DNA from: JAZBPO01 sp036351675
GTDB taxonomy: Bacteria; Pseudomonadota; Gammaproteobacteria; Pseudomonadales; Azotimanducaceae
Assembly: GCA_036351675.1 (NCBI GenBank)
Contig: JAZBPO010000181.1
Location: forward strand, 1 to 6,482
Length of the DNA: 6,482 nucleotides
Reading direction: 5' to 3'
Position numbers and translations under genes: made by a program
Notes under the pieces: generated by a model
Told to the model about the DNA's origin: nothing
Databases searched by the model: none
What the model saw: only the letters and a program-made list of their open reading frames with translations
Shown here: positions 1 to 5,992 of the stretch, in pieces
Numbering within the stretch: position 1 is the stretch's first letter
How the letters are laid out: each line of letters starts with the position of its first letter

Positions 1-1643
1 ACGAGCTGCTCGAGGCGCTCGGGTTCGGCCGCCGCGAGGTCGTCGCATTCGGACGGATCGGCGTCGAGGTCGTAGAGCTCCCAGACGTCGTCGTCGAAGG
101 GCACACCCTTCTGGTGGCGCGTCACGGCCTTCCACCAGCGCCCGTCCAGTTCCGCCACCATGGCGCGCGAGCCGGCCATCTCGAAGTACTGCAGACGATT
201 GGACGCAGGCGCCTCCGGCTCGGCGAGGACGTGCGCGAAGGAGTGGCCCGTGACCGGGAGCTGCTCACGGCCCGCGAAGACCTCCGGCGGTGTGATGCCG
301 AGCAGGTCGTAGAGCGTCGGCACGATGTCCGAGACGTTCACGAACTGGCGGCGCTGCGTCCCGCGCTGCGCAGCATCGATGCCCGCCGGCCAGTGCACGA
401 CCATGGGCACGTGGACGCCGCCCTCGTGCGTGTTCTGCTTGTACCACTTGAAGGGCGCGTTGCCGCACTGGGCCCAGCCCCAGGGATAGTTCGTGTGGCT
501 GCGGGGTCCACCGATCTCGTCCAGGCGCCGGACCGCGTCGTCCGGCGATTCGGTCAGGCCGTTGAAGTACTTCATCTCGTGCAGCACGCCGAGTGGACCG
601 CCTTCCTGGGAGGCGCCGTTGTCGGCGAGCACGACGAAGATCGTGTTCTCCATCTCGCCCATGGCGCGCAGGCCCTCGACGAAGCGGCCGATCTGCGCGT
701 CGGTGTGATCGAGGAAGGCGGCGAAGGCCTCCTGCAGGCGGCAGGCGAGCGCCTGCTCGTTCTCGCTCAGCTCGTCCCAGGGCTTCACGCCCGGATTGCG
801 CGGCGCCAGCTTCGTGCCTTCCGGGATCACGCCGAGCTCGAGCTGCCGTTCGTACCAGCGCTGGCGGACCACGTCCCAGCCCTCGTCGTAGCGACCGCGG
901 TACTTGTCGAGCCAGGCCTGCGGCGCCTGATGCGGCGCGTGCGTGGCGCCGAAGGGCAGATAGGCGAAGAAGGGGCGGTCCGGCCGGACGCTGCGCGCAT
1001 CGTTGATCATGCGCAGGAGCTGGTCGACCAGGTCCTCGCTGAGGTGATAGCCCTCCTCCGGCGTCGCCGGCGGATCGACGTGGTGATTGTCGATCACCAG
1101 CTCCGGCGTGAACTGGTCCGTCTCGCCGTCGAGAAACCCGTAGAAGCGATCGAAGCCGCGCGCGAGGGGCCACTGGTCGAAGGGGCCGGCCGCCGACAGC
1201 TCCTGCACCGGGGCGAGGTGCCACTTGCCAGCGCAGAAGGTCACGTAGCCCTCGGCCTTCAGCACCTCGGCGACGGTCGCCGCGTGATTCGAGACGTGGC
1301 CGAGCTGATGCGGGAAGCCCGTGCGGAAGTTCGAGACGTTGCGCATGCCCACGGCGTGCTGGGCGCGCCCCGTGAGGAGCGCGGCCCGCGTCGGCGAGCA
1401 CAGCGGCGTGACGTGGAAGTTGGTGAACTGCAGGCCGTTCGCGGCGAGGGCGTCGACGCTAGGGGTCTCGATGTCCGACCCGTAGCAGCCGAACTGCGCG
1501 AAGCCCGTGTCGTCGAGGAGGACGACGACGACGTTCGGCGCCGTCTCGCCCGGGTGCGGGCGTTGCTGGAAGTGCGGTTCGGACTCGGCGAGCGTGCGGC
1601 CGATCTTGCCCTCGAAGCCCGGCGGTGCGGTCGGATTCGGCAT
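1..1643 (-). CDS. Arylsulfatase, formylglycine-dependent (partial, C-terminus outside window)
   Basis: Hydrolyses sulfate esters; the exact substrate cannot be read from sequence. The visible 547 residues contain the type I sulfatase signature CSPTRAALLTGR, with Cys82 the residue converted to formylglycine. The remaining active-site set of Pseudomonas AtsA can be matched at nearly identical spacing: Asp44-Asp45 (LLDDTGF), Arg86, Lys140 and His142 (AGKWHL), His235 (ATHAPH), Asp341-Asn342 (LADNG) and Lys399 (PFKWYK). The enzyme should therefore be active if a formylglycine-generating enzyme is present elsewhere. The N-terminus (MPNPTAPPGFEGKIGR) has no signal peptide, suggesting a cytosolic enzyme as in AtsA. 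The ATG at 1643 is preceded by a GGGGAGGGG ribosome site (1652-1660) 8 nt away. The frame stays open to the left edge, so the tail, probably a C-terminal beta domain, is missing. The family is certain; substrate and partners are unknown. Confidence 0.95.
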   Translation of the reverse strand, partial: MPNPTAPPGFEGKIGRTLAESEPHFQQRPHPGETAPNVVVVLLDDTGFAQFGCYGSDIETPSVDALAANGLQFTNFHVTPLCSPTRAALLTGRAQHAVGMRNVSNFRTGFPHQLGHVSNHAATVAEVLKAEGYVTFCAGKWHLAPVQELSAAGPFDQWPLARGFDRFYGFLDGETDQFTPELVIDNHHVDPPATPEEGYHLSEDLVDQLLRMINDARSVRPDRPFFAYLPFGATHAPHQAPQAWLDKYRGRYDEGWDVVRQRWYERQLELGVIPEGTKLAPRNPGVKPWDELSENEQALACRLQEAFAAFLDHTDAQIGRFVEGLRAMGEMENTIFVVLADNGASQEGGPLGVLHEMKYFNGLTESPDDAVRRLDEIGGPRSHTNYPWGWAQCGNAPFKWYKQNTHEGGVHVPMVVHWPAGIDAAQRGTQRRQFVNVSDIVPTLYDLLGITPPEVFAGREQLPVTGHSFAHVLAEPEAPASNRLQYFEMAGSRAMVAELDGRWWKAVTRHQKGVPFDDDVWELYDLDADPSECDDLAAAEPERLEQL

Positions 1644-1697
1644 GTGCGCTACCCCTCCCCGGTGGTCGCGGACCTGACGTCTCGTGACCTCGAGCGA

Positions 1698-1726
1698 ACG
1701 TTAATGAAAGCCATTAGGGCATGCAA
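1698..1726 (-). promoter_or_regulatory. Possible promoter of the arylsulfatase
   Basis: An AT-rich island in an otherwise GC-rich gap holds, on the minus strand, TTGCAT (1721-1726) and TAACGT (1698-1703) separated by 17 nt. This would start transcription near 1691, giving a leader of about 48 nt to the sulfatase ATG. The -10 matches the consensus only at its three most conserved positions, so this is a weak call. The rest of 1644-1908 shows no recognisable gene. Confidence 0.25.
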
Positions 1727-1908
1727 CGGGTTGGGGAGCCGGGTGCCTGCAGACCTCGCAGTCGCGTCGGCTATCCGGATCTGCGGAAGCGGCTGGAGCA
1801 GGCAACCACCCTGTCGATCCAGATCAGGGAACGCGCAGCGTCGGCGAGAACCTGATGGACATCGACTTGTGCGGCCTTGCCGCGAGCAATATCGCGAGGA
1901 GAGGACTG

Positions 1909-2124
1909 ATGGCTGAGTCCACCATCACGAGCAGGGGTCAGACCACCATCCCCCACGAAGTGCGCCGGCAACCGAGCCTGTGCGCCGGCCAAGGGCTGAG
2001 CTTCACGGTGCTCCCGGATGGCGCGATGCTCGTGCGCATGAAGGACCGCAGGATCGACGACGTGATCCGATGCCTCGCCCGCGAAGGCGAGGAGACGGTG
2101 CCCACGGCAGGCCTCTCGCGCTGA
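1909..2124 (+). CDS. AbrB/MazE-family antitoxin (SpoVT-AbrB swapped-hairpin DNA-binding protein)
   Basis: A 71-residue protein with the AbrB-type N-terminal fold, MAESTITSRGQTTIPHEVRR, followed by a beta strand and turn (SFTVLPDG, residues 31-38). Proteins of this class bind their own promoter as dimers and neutralise a toxin, usually a VapC (PIN) RNase, through the C-terminal tail. The ATG at 1909 is chosen because a strong AGGAGAGGA (1897-1905) precedes it and the fold begins at once; an in-frame ATG at 1855 would add 18 residues foreign to the family. The usual helix and turn (ALGLKPGD in typical members) reads QPSLCAGQG here, with a proline in the helix, and the C-terminal tail is short. 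This suggests drift. Its stop overlaps the start of a toxin-like reading frame by one base (TGATG), the usual antitoxin-toxin junction. Family call is fairly sure; activity is doubtful. Confidence 0.75.
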   Translation: MAESTITSRGQTTIPHEVRRQPSLCAGQGLSFTVLPDGAMLVRMKDRRIDDVIRCLAREGEETVPTAGLSR

Positions 2125-2285
2125 TGCGCGGGATCGCCACGAACGTCCCTATTCGGCGCGCGCCTGGTCGATCCTTGTCGGGATTCGGAACGTGCAAGGC
2201 AGTCGCCGGCCTCGACCCGATCGGCGCTCTCGATGACGCAGTAGCGCACGACGCGACTCGGCGCACTGCGCATAGCCGAGGCTGA
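2124..2285 (+). pseudogene. Remnant of a VapC-type PIN-domain toxin
   Basis: The ATG at 2124 overlaps the antitoxin stop. The first residues, MRGIATNVPIR, match the start typical of VapC toxins (M-x-G-I-D-T-N-V-L-[VI]-R), except that the first catalytic Asp is Ala and a core Leu is Pro; both differ from the expected codons by what could be single-base changes. After Arg11 the frame loses any resemblance, but the +1 frame from 2161 reads RLVDPCRDSERARQ, which resembles the next VapC segment (YLVDDDPEQSERAR-like). I infer a frameshift around 2157-2160. The open frame stops at 2285 after 53 codons, far short of the usual 125-140, and no C-terminal PIN motifs are seen before the next gene. A short unrelated ORF is the alternative. 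Confidence 0.42.
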
Positions 2286-2299
2286 CACGCAGTGACGCT

Positions 2300-2324
2300 G
2301 CACCGGAGTTCGAAACACCAGTGC
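2300..2324. terminator. Possible bidirectional terminator hairpin
   Basis: A 7-bp stem (GCACCGG, 2300-2306, with CCAGTGC, 2318-2324, one mismatch that becomes a U-G pair in the minus-strand RNA) with an 11-nt loop lies 15 nt beyond the stop of the PhoX-like gene. It sits between that gene and the converging antitoxin/toxin remnant. No T-run follows on either strand, so termination here is only a suggestion. Confidence 0.25.
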
Positions 2325-2339
2325 GCCAGCACGCCGCCG

Positions 2340-3878
2340 TCAGAGGCCGATGCGATCGAAGGGTCCGGTGATCGCCACCGTGATGCCCGGCGTCTGGATG
2401 TTCACGAACAGCGTCTCACCGTCCGGCGAGAAGCAGCCGCCCGTGAACTCACCGCCGCGGAAATCACCGACTTCGATCCGTGGCCGGCCCCGAGGCGGCG
2501 CCTCGAAGCGCGTGTTGTTCTCGGCGAAGGTCGTCGCCACCCCCTGCGGGCTGATCGCCAGCAGACGTGCGCCGACGAAGTCGCCAGCGGCGTTCGTGAA
2601 GCTTCCGCCATCCTCGCAGGTGAGGATGCCGCCGCGCCGGCTGACCGTGATGTTGTCCGGATGATTCGCCGTCTCTTCGCCCGGCGAGACGAACAGCGCC
2701 GTCAGGCGCTCGGCGGCGGGTTCGTAGGCCCAGATCGCGCCCTTGCCGGCAGCGCCACCCGAGGTGTCCACCATGTAGATCACGCCCGCGAACTCGATGC
2801 AGCCTTCGCCGCGCGCGAAGCGGGCCGCACCGAGGGCCTCGCCCTGGAGATAGGGCCCGGAGCGGCCTTCGCCGCGCAGTAGAGGGAGGCCCGGCGCGGC
2901 CTCGACGAGCCTTTCCGGATCCTGATCGGGATACGCGATCGGCACCCACTCGACCTCGAAACTCCGACCCTGCTCCGGCGCACGCAGGTCGGCGCCGTCG
3001 ACGCCGCGGACCTTCAGCATTTCCAGCCTGCCACCCCTTTCCAGGGCGCCGACGCGGCCGGAAGTGTCTTCTGGCAGGAAGCGATAGAAGCCGGAATGTG
3101 GACCGTTGTCCTCGGACAGATAGACCGTGCCGTCGCGCGGGTCCACGGCCACGGCTTCGTGCTTCATCTTGCCCATGGCGACGATGGGGCGCGCGCTGGC
3201 GGCGCCGAGACGCGGTGCGGGCACTTCGTACACGTACCCGTGCGGGAGTGCCGCGCGACCGAAGCGCGCTGCGAAGGCACCCTCGGGATCGGAAACCACG
3301 GCTTCTTCGCAGGAGAGCCAGCTGCCCCAGGGCGTCGCGCCACCGGCACAGTTCACCATCGTGCCTGCGAGCGTGCCCCGGGCCGCGACGACACGGCCAT
3401 CGAGCACCTGGATCGCCGTGGTGCCGCCGCCGACGCCCTCGAAGGCGCCTTCGATGGCGAGATCGTCGTACACGGGCGTCTCCGGGCCACCGACCCTCGG
3501 CGCCGGTGCGCCGGCACGGATCGGTCCGCGCTCGTGGTTGCGGATGATCGTCAGCGCGCCGCTCTGCGGGTCGACGTCCACGACCGCCATGCCGTCGTGC
3601 CGATCCGGCGTCGGCGCGCCATCGTCCATGAGATCGCCGGTCCAGCTCAGGCTCCGATAGCGGAAACCCTGCGGCAGCTTCAGCAGCTCGAGCCCGGTGG
3701 CGTCATCGGCGACGGGACGCAGTGCGGGCTGTGCCGCGGGGCCGCCACTGCGTGCCCGGGCGTTCGCGGCGGTCAGCCCTGCGAAGAGCGGTGCGAGGGC
3801 GATTCCGGCGCCGGCGCGCAACCCGCGCCGCAACAGGCGTCGACGGACGAGATCGGGGGCATGCGCATGGCGTTGCAT
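2340..3878 (-). CDS. DUF839/PhoX-family protein, probable Tat-exported phosphatase
   Basis: A complete 512-residue protein of the PhoX/DUF839 beta-propeller family. Characterised PhoX members are calcium- and iron-dependent alkaline phosphatases exported by the Tat system that free phosphate from organic esters. A Tat-type leader is visible: VRRRLLRRG (11-19), then a hydrophobic stretch to about residue 35 and a likely cleavage after the ANARA region. Family blocks follow in order: PWGSWLSCEE (183-192, with the metal-site type Cys190), GKMKHEAVAVDP (236-247), LSEDNG (254-259), HPDNITVSRRGGILTCEDGG (406-425), and CFSPDGETLFVNIQ plus PGITVAITGPF near the C-terminus. It is shorter than classical PhoX (roughly 600 or more residues), so phosphatase activity is probable rather than certain. 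The ATG at 3878 has GGAG 8 nt upstream (3887-3890); in-frame upstream ATGs near 3919 lie within the inferred -10 and lack a ribosome site. It is preceded by a Pho box. Confidence 0.9.
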   Translation of the reverse strand: MQRHAHAPDLVRRRLLRRGLRAGAGIALAPLFAGLTAANARARSGGPAAQPALRPVADDATGLELLKLPQGFRYRSLSWTGDLMDDGAPTPDRHDGMAVVDVDPQSGALTIIRNHERGPIRAGAPAPRVGGPETPVYDDLAIEGAFEGVGGGTTAIQVLDGRVVAARGTLAGTMVNCAGGATPWGSWLSCEEAVVSDPEGAFAARFGRAALPHGYVYEVPAPRLGAASARPIVAMGKMKHEAVAVDPRDGTVYLSEDNGPHSGFYRFLPEDTSGRVGALERGGRLEMLKVRGVDGADLRAPEQGRSFEVEWVPIAYPDQDPERLVEAAPGLPLLRGEGRSGPYLQGEALGAARFARGEGCIEFAGVIYMVDTSGGAAGKGAIWAYEPAAERLTALFVSPGEETANHPDNITVSRRGGILTCEDGGSFTNAAGDFVGARLLAISPQGVATTFAENNTRFEAPPRGRPRIEVGDFRGGEFTGGCFSPDGETLFVNIQTPGITVAITGPFDRIGL

Positions 3879-3912
3879 GGAAGGGACTCCACTGGCTTCG
3901 ACACTTCTGGTC

Positions 3913-3946
3913 ATCATGGGCGACGGGAATGACAGGCGCGAGACAG
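3913..3946 (-). promoter_or_regulatory. Pho box and -10 element of the PhoX-like gene
   Basis: Reading the minus strand, 3946-3929 is CTGTCTC-GCGC-CTGTCAT: two 7-mers at the 11-base period of the PhoB box (CTGTCAT-4 nt-CTGTCAY). Twelve of the 14 half-site positions match, and the second half is perfect. Ten bases downstream comes CATGAT (3918-3913), a 4/6 match to TATAAT, at the spacing PhoB promoters use in place of a -35. Transcription would begin near 3906 and give a leader of about 28 nt carrying the ribosome site. This implies induction by phosphate starvation through PhoB. Confidence 0.65.
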
Positions 3947-4101
3947 CCCTTCGGCCTCCTGGACATCCGCAAGCGAACGGCAGGTCCCTGCCGAGGGGGC
4001 CGAAGTCCGCGAGAACCTCGCCACGGACAAGGCTGACCAAGGCCCGGAACGGCGGCATCGACGTGACTGACGCGGAGCGAGGCGAAGTCGCATCGGTGCA
4101 G

Positions 4102-4134
4102 GGGATCGACCCTCGTCGAGAACGGTTCGATCCC
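4102..4134. repeat. Perfect 8-bp inverted repeat
   Basis: GGGATCGA (4102-4109) is exactly reverse-complemented by TCGATCCC (4127-4134), with a 17-nt loop that contains a smaller palindrome, CTCGTCGAG (4112-4120). It could form an RNA hairpin or act as an operator. Function unknown. Confidence 0.5.
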
Positions 4135-4163
4135 GGAAGCCGCCACTAGGTCGGCGACACGGA

Positions 4164-4193
4164 CGCCATCTCGGGCGGATCGTCCAGATGGCG
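4164..4193. repeat. Perfect 8-bp inverted repeat, operator-like
   Basis: CGCCATCT (4164-4171) and AGATGGCG (4186-4193) are exact reverse complements separated by 14 nt. The half-site centres are 22 bases apart, two helical turns, as expected for a dimeric regulator binding one face of the DNA. It lies about 180 bases upstream of the CMD-like gene. Operator function is inferred from geometry only. Confidence 0.45.
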
Positions 4194-4375
4194 CACCTGG
4201 CCTGGGTGTCCGGGCAACACCGGCGCCCTTCTCGAGACCTGAACGCTGAGCCCCGGATCGACGTCCCGTTTCGGTGGGCGGGCCTCGGTAGCGATCGTCA
4301 TGAAGAGTGGCCGAGCATGGAGCCTCGAGTTCGCACGCGCATCGCGGCGAGCGCGTGACGCCACTGGAGACGAGG

Positions 4376-4747
4376 ATGGACGTCAAACCGGAAGAACTCT
4401 ACGAGCGCACGATCGGCCGCCTGCCGCCCGAGATCGCGGAGCGGATCGCTCTCGGAATGGAGGTCGACCCGGAGCTCACGCGCTTGTTCGAGGCCATCCG
4501 CATCCACGTCATGGAGCCCGAGGCGCTGGACGTGAAGACGGTGCAACTACTCCTGTTCGGCATGATGGCGACGCGCCTGGCGAGCGCTCCGATCCGCTAC
4601 CACGCGGACGCAGCGAAGCGCGCCGGCGCGAGCCGGGAGGAGCTGTACGCGGTCGCAGGCCTCGCGCTGCTGACGGGGGGCATGCGTTCCTACAACGAGG
4701 CCGGAGCGGCGATCGCCGCGGCCTTCCGCGACGACGGGAGCATCTGA
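4376..4747 (+). CDS. Carboxymuconolactone decarboxylase (CMD/AhpD-like) family protein lacking CxxC
   Basis: A 123-residue, all-helical protein. Residues 51-76 (LDVKTVQLLL... to IRYH) align without gaps to the CMD core, and AKRAGASREELYAV (80-93) and LALLTGGMRSYNEA (96-109) complete it. The family includes PcaC decarboxylases and AhpD-type peroxidase partners. In the redox CxxC position this protein has Ala69 and Pro72 (ASAP); His76 is kept, and the protein has no cysteine at all, so AhpD-like thiol chemistry is ruled out. The ATG at 4376 has GGAG 6 nt upstream and begins just before the first helix; GTGs at 4307 and 4355 are in frame but poorly supported. The gene ends 3 nt before the ComA-like gene, implying co-transcription and translational coupling. 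A lyase, isomerase or binding role for a ComA-like product is possible, but the substrate is unknown. Confidence 0.85.
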   Translation: MDVKPEELYERTIGRLPPEIAERIALGMEVDPELTRLFEAIRIHVMEPEALDVKTVQLLLFGMMATRLASAPIRYHADAAKRAGASREELYAVAGLALLTGGMRSYNEAGAAIAAAFRDDGSI

Positions 4748-4750
4748 ATC

Positions 4751-5560
4751 ATGGCGCGACAGACCTACGGATACCTGTCCATCCCGGAGCGGGCGCCGAA
4801 GCCCCGTCGGGTCGGGTGCACGCTCGTGCAGGACAAGGGGACGAGCCATGACGGGCTCGAGGCGGTCTTCCGGACCGTCGGCGGCTGGATCGACTACTAC
4901 AAGCCCAGCTCGATGTATCACGCGATCTTCGAGGAGTCGTTCACCTCCAGCAAACTTCAGCTCGCGTTGCACTACGACATCAAGCCCTTCATGGGCGGCA
5001 ACGTGCTCGAGCTCGCCTATCTGCAGGGCGTCCTGGAGGCGCATCTCGACTACACGAAGGACCACGGCTGGAAAGCGATCGAGATCTCCGAGACCTACGT
5101 GCAGCTGCCGGAGGCGCTCAAGCTGCAACTGATCGAGCGCTACGCTTCGGAAGGCCTGGAGGTCTTCTACGAGTGGGGCGAGAAGACGCCGTCGCAACCG
5201 CTCGACCCGGACGCCGCGGCAGCCGACATCGAGCGCTATCTCCGCGCAGGCGTGTCGGTGGCGATCCTGGAGCAGGGTGAGATCGACCTGCTCGTGGGTC
5301 AGGACGGCCGCGCGCTCCATGCGGACCGTCTGAAGGCCCTGTTCGAGCGCATCGGCCCGGAGCGGCTCATGATCGAGAGCACCAGCCAGGCGCAGCTCGG
5401 CTGGTTCATGCGCGAGATGGGCACGGCCGTGAACGTCGGCAACGTCGCCCTCGACCAGGCAGCGGAGATCGAGGCGCTGCGCCGCGGCATCGGGCGGGCC
5501 GTCGACTACTCGATCTACGACCCCTGGCTCGCTGAGCCGCCCCGCACGGGCGATTCCTGA
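4751..5560 (+). CDS. ComA-family protein (phosphosulfolactate synthase-like TIM barrel)
   Basis: A 269-residue protein recognisable end to end as a homologue of ComA, which adds sulfite to phosphoenolpyruvate to give (R)-phosphosulfolactate, the first step of one route to coenzyme M. Matching blocks in order are LVQDKG (25-30; LDKG in archaeal ComA), GGWIDYYKPS (44-53), PFMGGNVLELAY (79-90; PGGTLFEYAY), HGWKAIEISE (105-114; LGFEAVEISD), VFYEWGEK (138-145; LTEVGKK), AGVSVAILEQGE (166-177), and VNVGNVALDQAAEIEALRRG (227-246; NLANIAFDEVISLETLRRG). Key lysines 29 and 145 are kept. It differs where archaeal ComA has EGRESG and FEAPQ (here LEQGE and IESTSQ), so the substrate may differ. The ATG at 4751 follows the CMD-like stop by 3 nt, with GGGAG about 10 nt upstream. 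No comB, comC or comDE homologue is in view. The family also includes bacterial YitD and plant HSA32. Confidence 0.85.
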   Translation: MARQTYGYLSIPERAPKPRRVGCTLVQDKGTSHDGLEAVFRTVGGWIDYYKPSSMYHAIFEESFTSSKLQLALHYDIKPFMGGNVLELAYLQGVLEAHLDYTKDHGWKAIEISETYVQLPEALKLQLIERYASEGLEVFYEWGEKTPSQPLDPDAAAADIERYLRAGVSVAILEQGEIDLLVGQDGRALHADRLKALFERIGPERLMIESTSQAQLGWFMREMGTAVNVGNVALDQAAEIEALRRGIGRAVDYSIYDPWLAEPPRTGDS

Positions 5561-5567
5561 GGCGCAT

Positions 5568-5599
5568 GCGGCCGAGGTGCCGGGCGCATCGGCCGCTTT
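5568..5599 (+). terminator. Probable intrinsic terminator of the CMD/ComA-like operon
   Basis: Seven bases after the ComA-like stop, GCGGCCGA (5568-5575) pairs perfectly with TCGGCCGC (5589-5596) around a 13-nt loop, followed by TTT. The T-run is short, so efficiency is uncertain. A second GC-rich hairpin, CTGCGGC-GGCCG-GCCGCAG (5619-5637), stands just downstream and may back it up. Confidence 0.45.
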
Positions 5600-5992
5600 C
5601 GGCGCGAGCCGGGCCGCGCTGCGGCGGCCGGCCGCAGACAGCGATCCGGCGCAACGTCGCCCGACCGCGTACGCCTCTCGACGCTGCCGGACAACGAAGT
5701 CGCCCTCGCGCGGCCCCATCGACTATCCCCTTCGCGCTCTCCACGCCTCGGCAGGAGCCGAGAGTGATGGGCCGGCGACCCGCGAGCACCGCCTCGAACG
5801 ACTCGAGAACGACACGGTTTCGTGTCGCTGCGCTCCGCCGAACCGCGAAATGTGAAGTCTTCGCGGATGTTCCCGCATCGAGGCGCGACTGCCGTAGCGA
5901 GAGGCCTGCGCGCATCCTAGAGTCGCGTCACCCTGGCAGTCGTGGAGCCGTGTCGTGCCACGCAACGCGTACGTCGTCTCCGGAGCGCCGTC
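5600..5992. other. Gene-free interval with hairpins
   Basis: About 390 bases between the operon terminator and the plug-domain gene. Frames on both strands are open in places but their translations are arginine- and serine-rich with no family resemblance, typical of GC-rich non-coding DNA. It contains the hairpin at 5619-5637 and the cluster at 5793-5866. I found no promoter I would defend for the gene to the right. Confidence 0.55.
5793..5866. repeat. Cluster of three perfect hairpins
   Basis: Three inverted repeats follow one another: CTCGA-5 nt-TCGAG (5793-5807), CGACACG-GTTT-CGTGTCG (5810-5827, 7-bp stem with a tetraloop) and CCGCGAA-10 nt-TTCGCGG (5843-5866, 7-bp stem). All stems are perfect. 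They lie about 130 to 200 bases upstream of the plug-domain gene. They may be a structured leader, a small RNA or extragenic palindromes; the sequence does not decide. Confidence 0.4.

Larger units (their letters stand above)
3947..4375. other. Gene-free divergent intergenic region
   Basis: About 430 bases between the PhoX-like gene (leftward) and the CMD/ComA-like operon (rightward). Frames are open on both strands only as expected of GC-rich DNA, and none has a ribosome site with recognisable protein content. It holds the two dyads listed separately and a short hairpin, GGTGT-7 nt-ACACC (4205-4221). No clear -35/-10 pair for the rightward operon was found. Confidence 0.6.

Noticed and set aside
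265..1401. A 378-codon open frame on the minus strand inside the sulfatase
   Set aside because: It is a shifted frame of the same strand as the sulfatase and is arginine- and alanine-rich with no motif.
1866..1893. TTGTGC and AATATC as a promoter for the antitoxin
   Set aside because: The start of transcription would fall inside or after the ribosome site at 1897-1905, and the spacer is only 15 nt.
114..1916. A 600-codon open frame on the plus strand
   Set aside because: It lies opposite the arylsulfatase, is very rich in Arg, Ala, Glu and Val as expected of a mirror frame in GC-rich DNA, and shows no family motif, while the minus-strand frame carries a complete sulfatase active site.
3914..3919. 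In-frame ATG-ATG as an earlier start for the PhoX-like protein
   Set aside because: It has no ribosome site, overlaps the inferred -10 and would place non-signal residues before the Tat motif.
4051..4145. A tRNA-like pattern: GGCGGC at the 5' end, GCCGCC-A at the 3' end and a TTCGATC loop near the 3' end
   Set aside because: The putative T stem has only three pairs, no anticodon loop with a U at position 33 can be placed, and no D arm forms. The T-loop match is part of the dyad at 4102-4134.
4307..4375. GTG codons at 4307 and 4355 as starts for the CMD-like protein
   Set aside because: The added residues are not part of the family fold and neither has a well-spaced ribosome site, unlike the ATG at 4376.
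4547..5719. A 390-codon open frame on the minus strand
   Set aside because: It runs antisense to both the CMD-like and ComA-like genes, which have clear family matches and ribosome sites. The antisense protein has no recognisable content.
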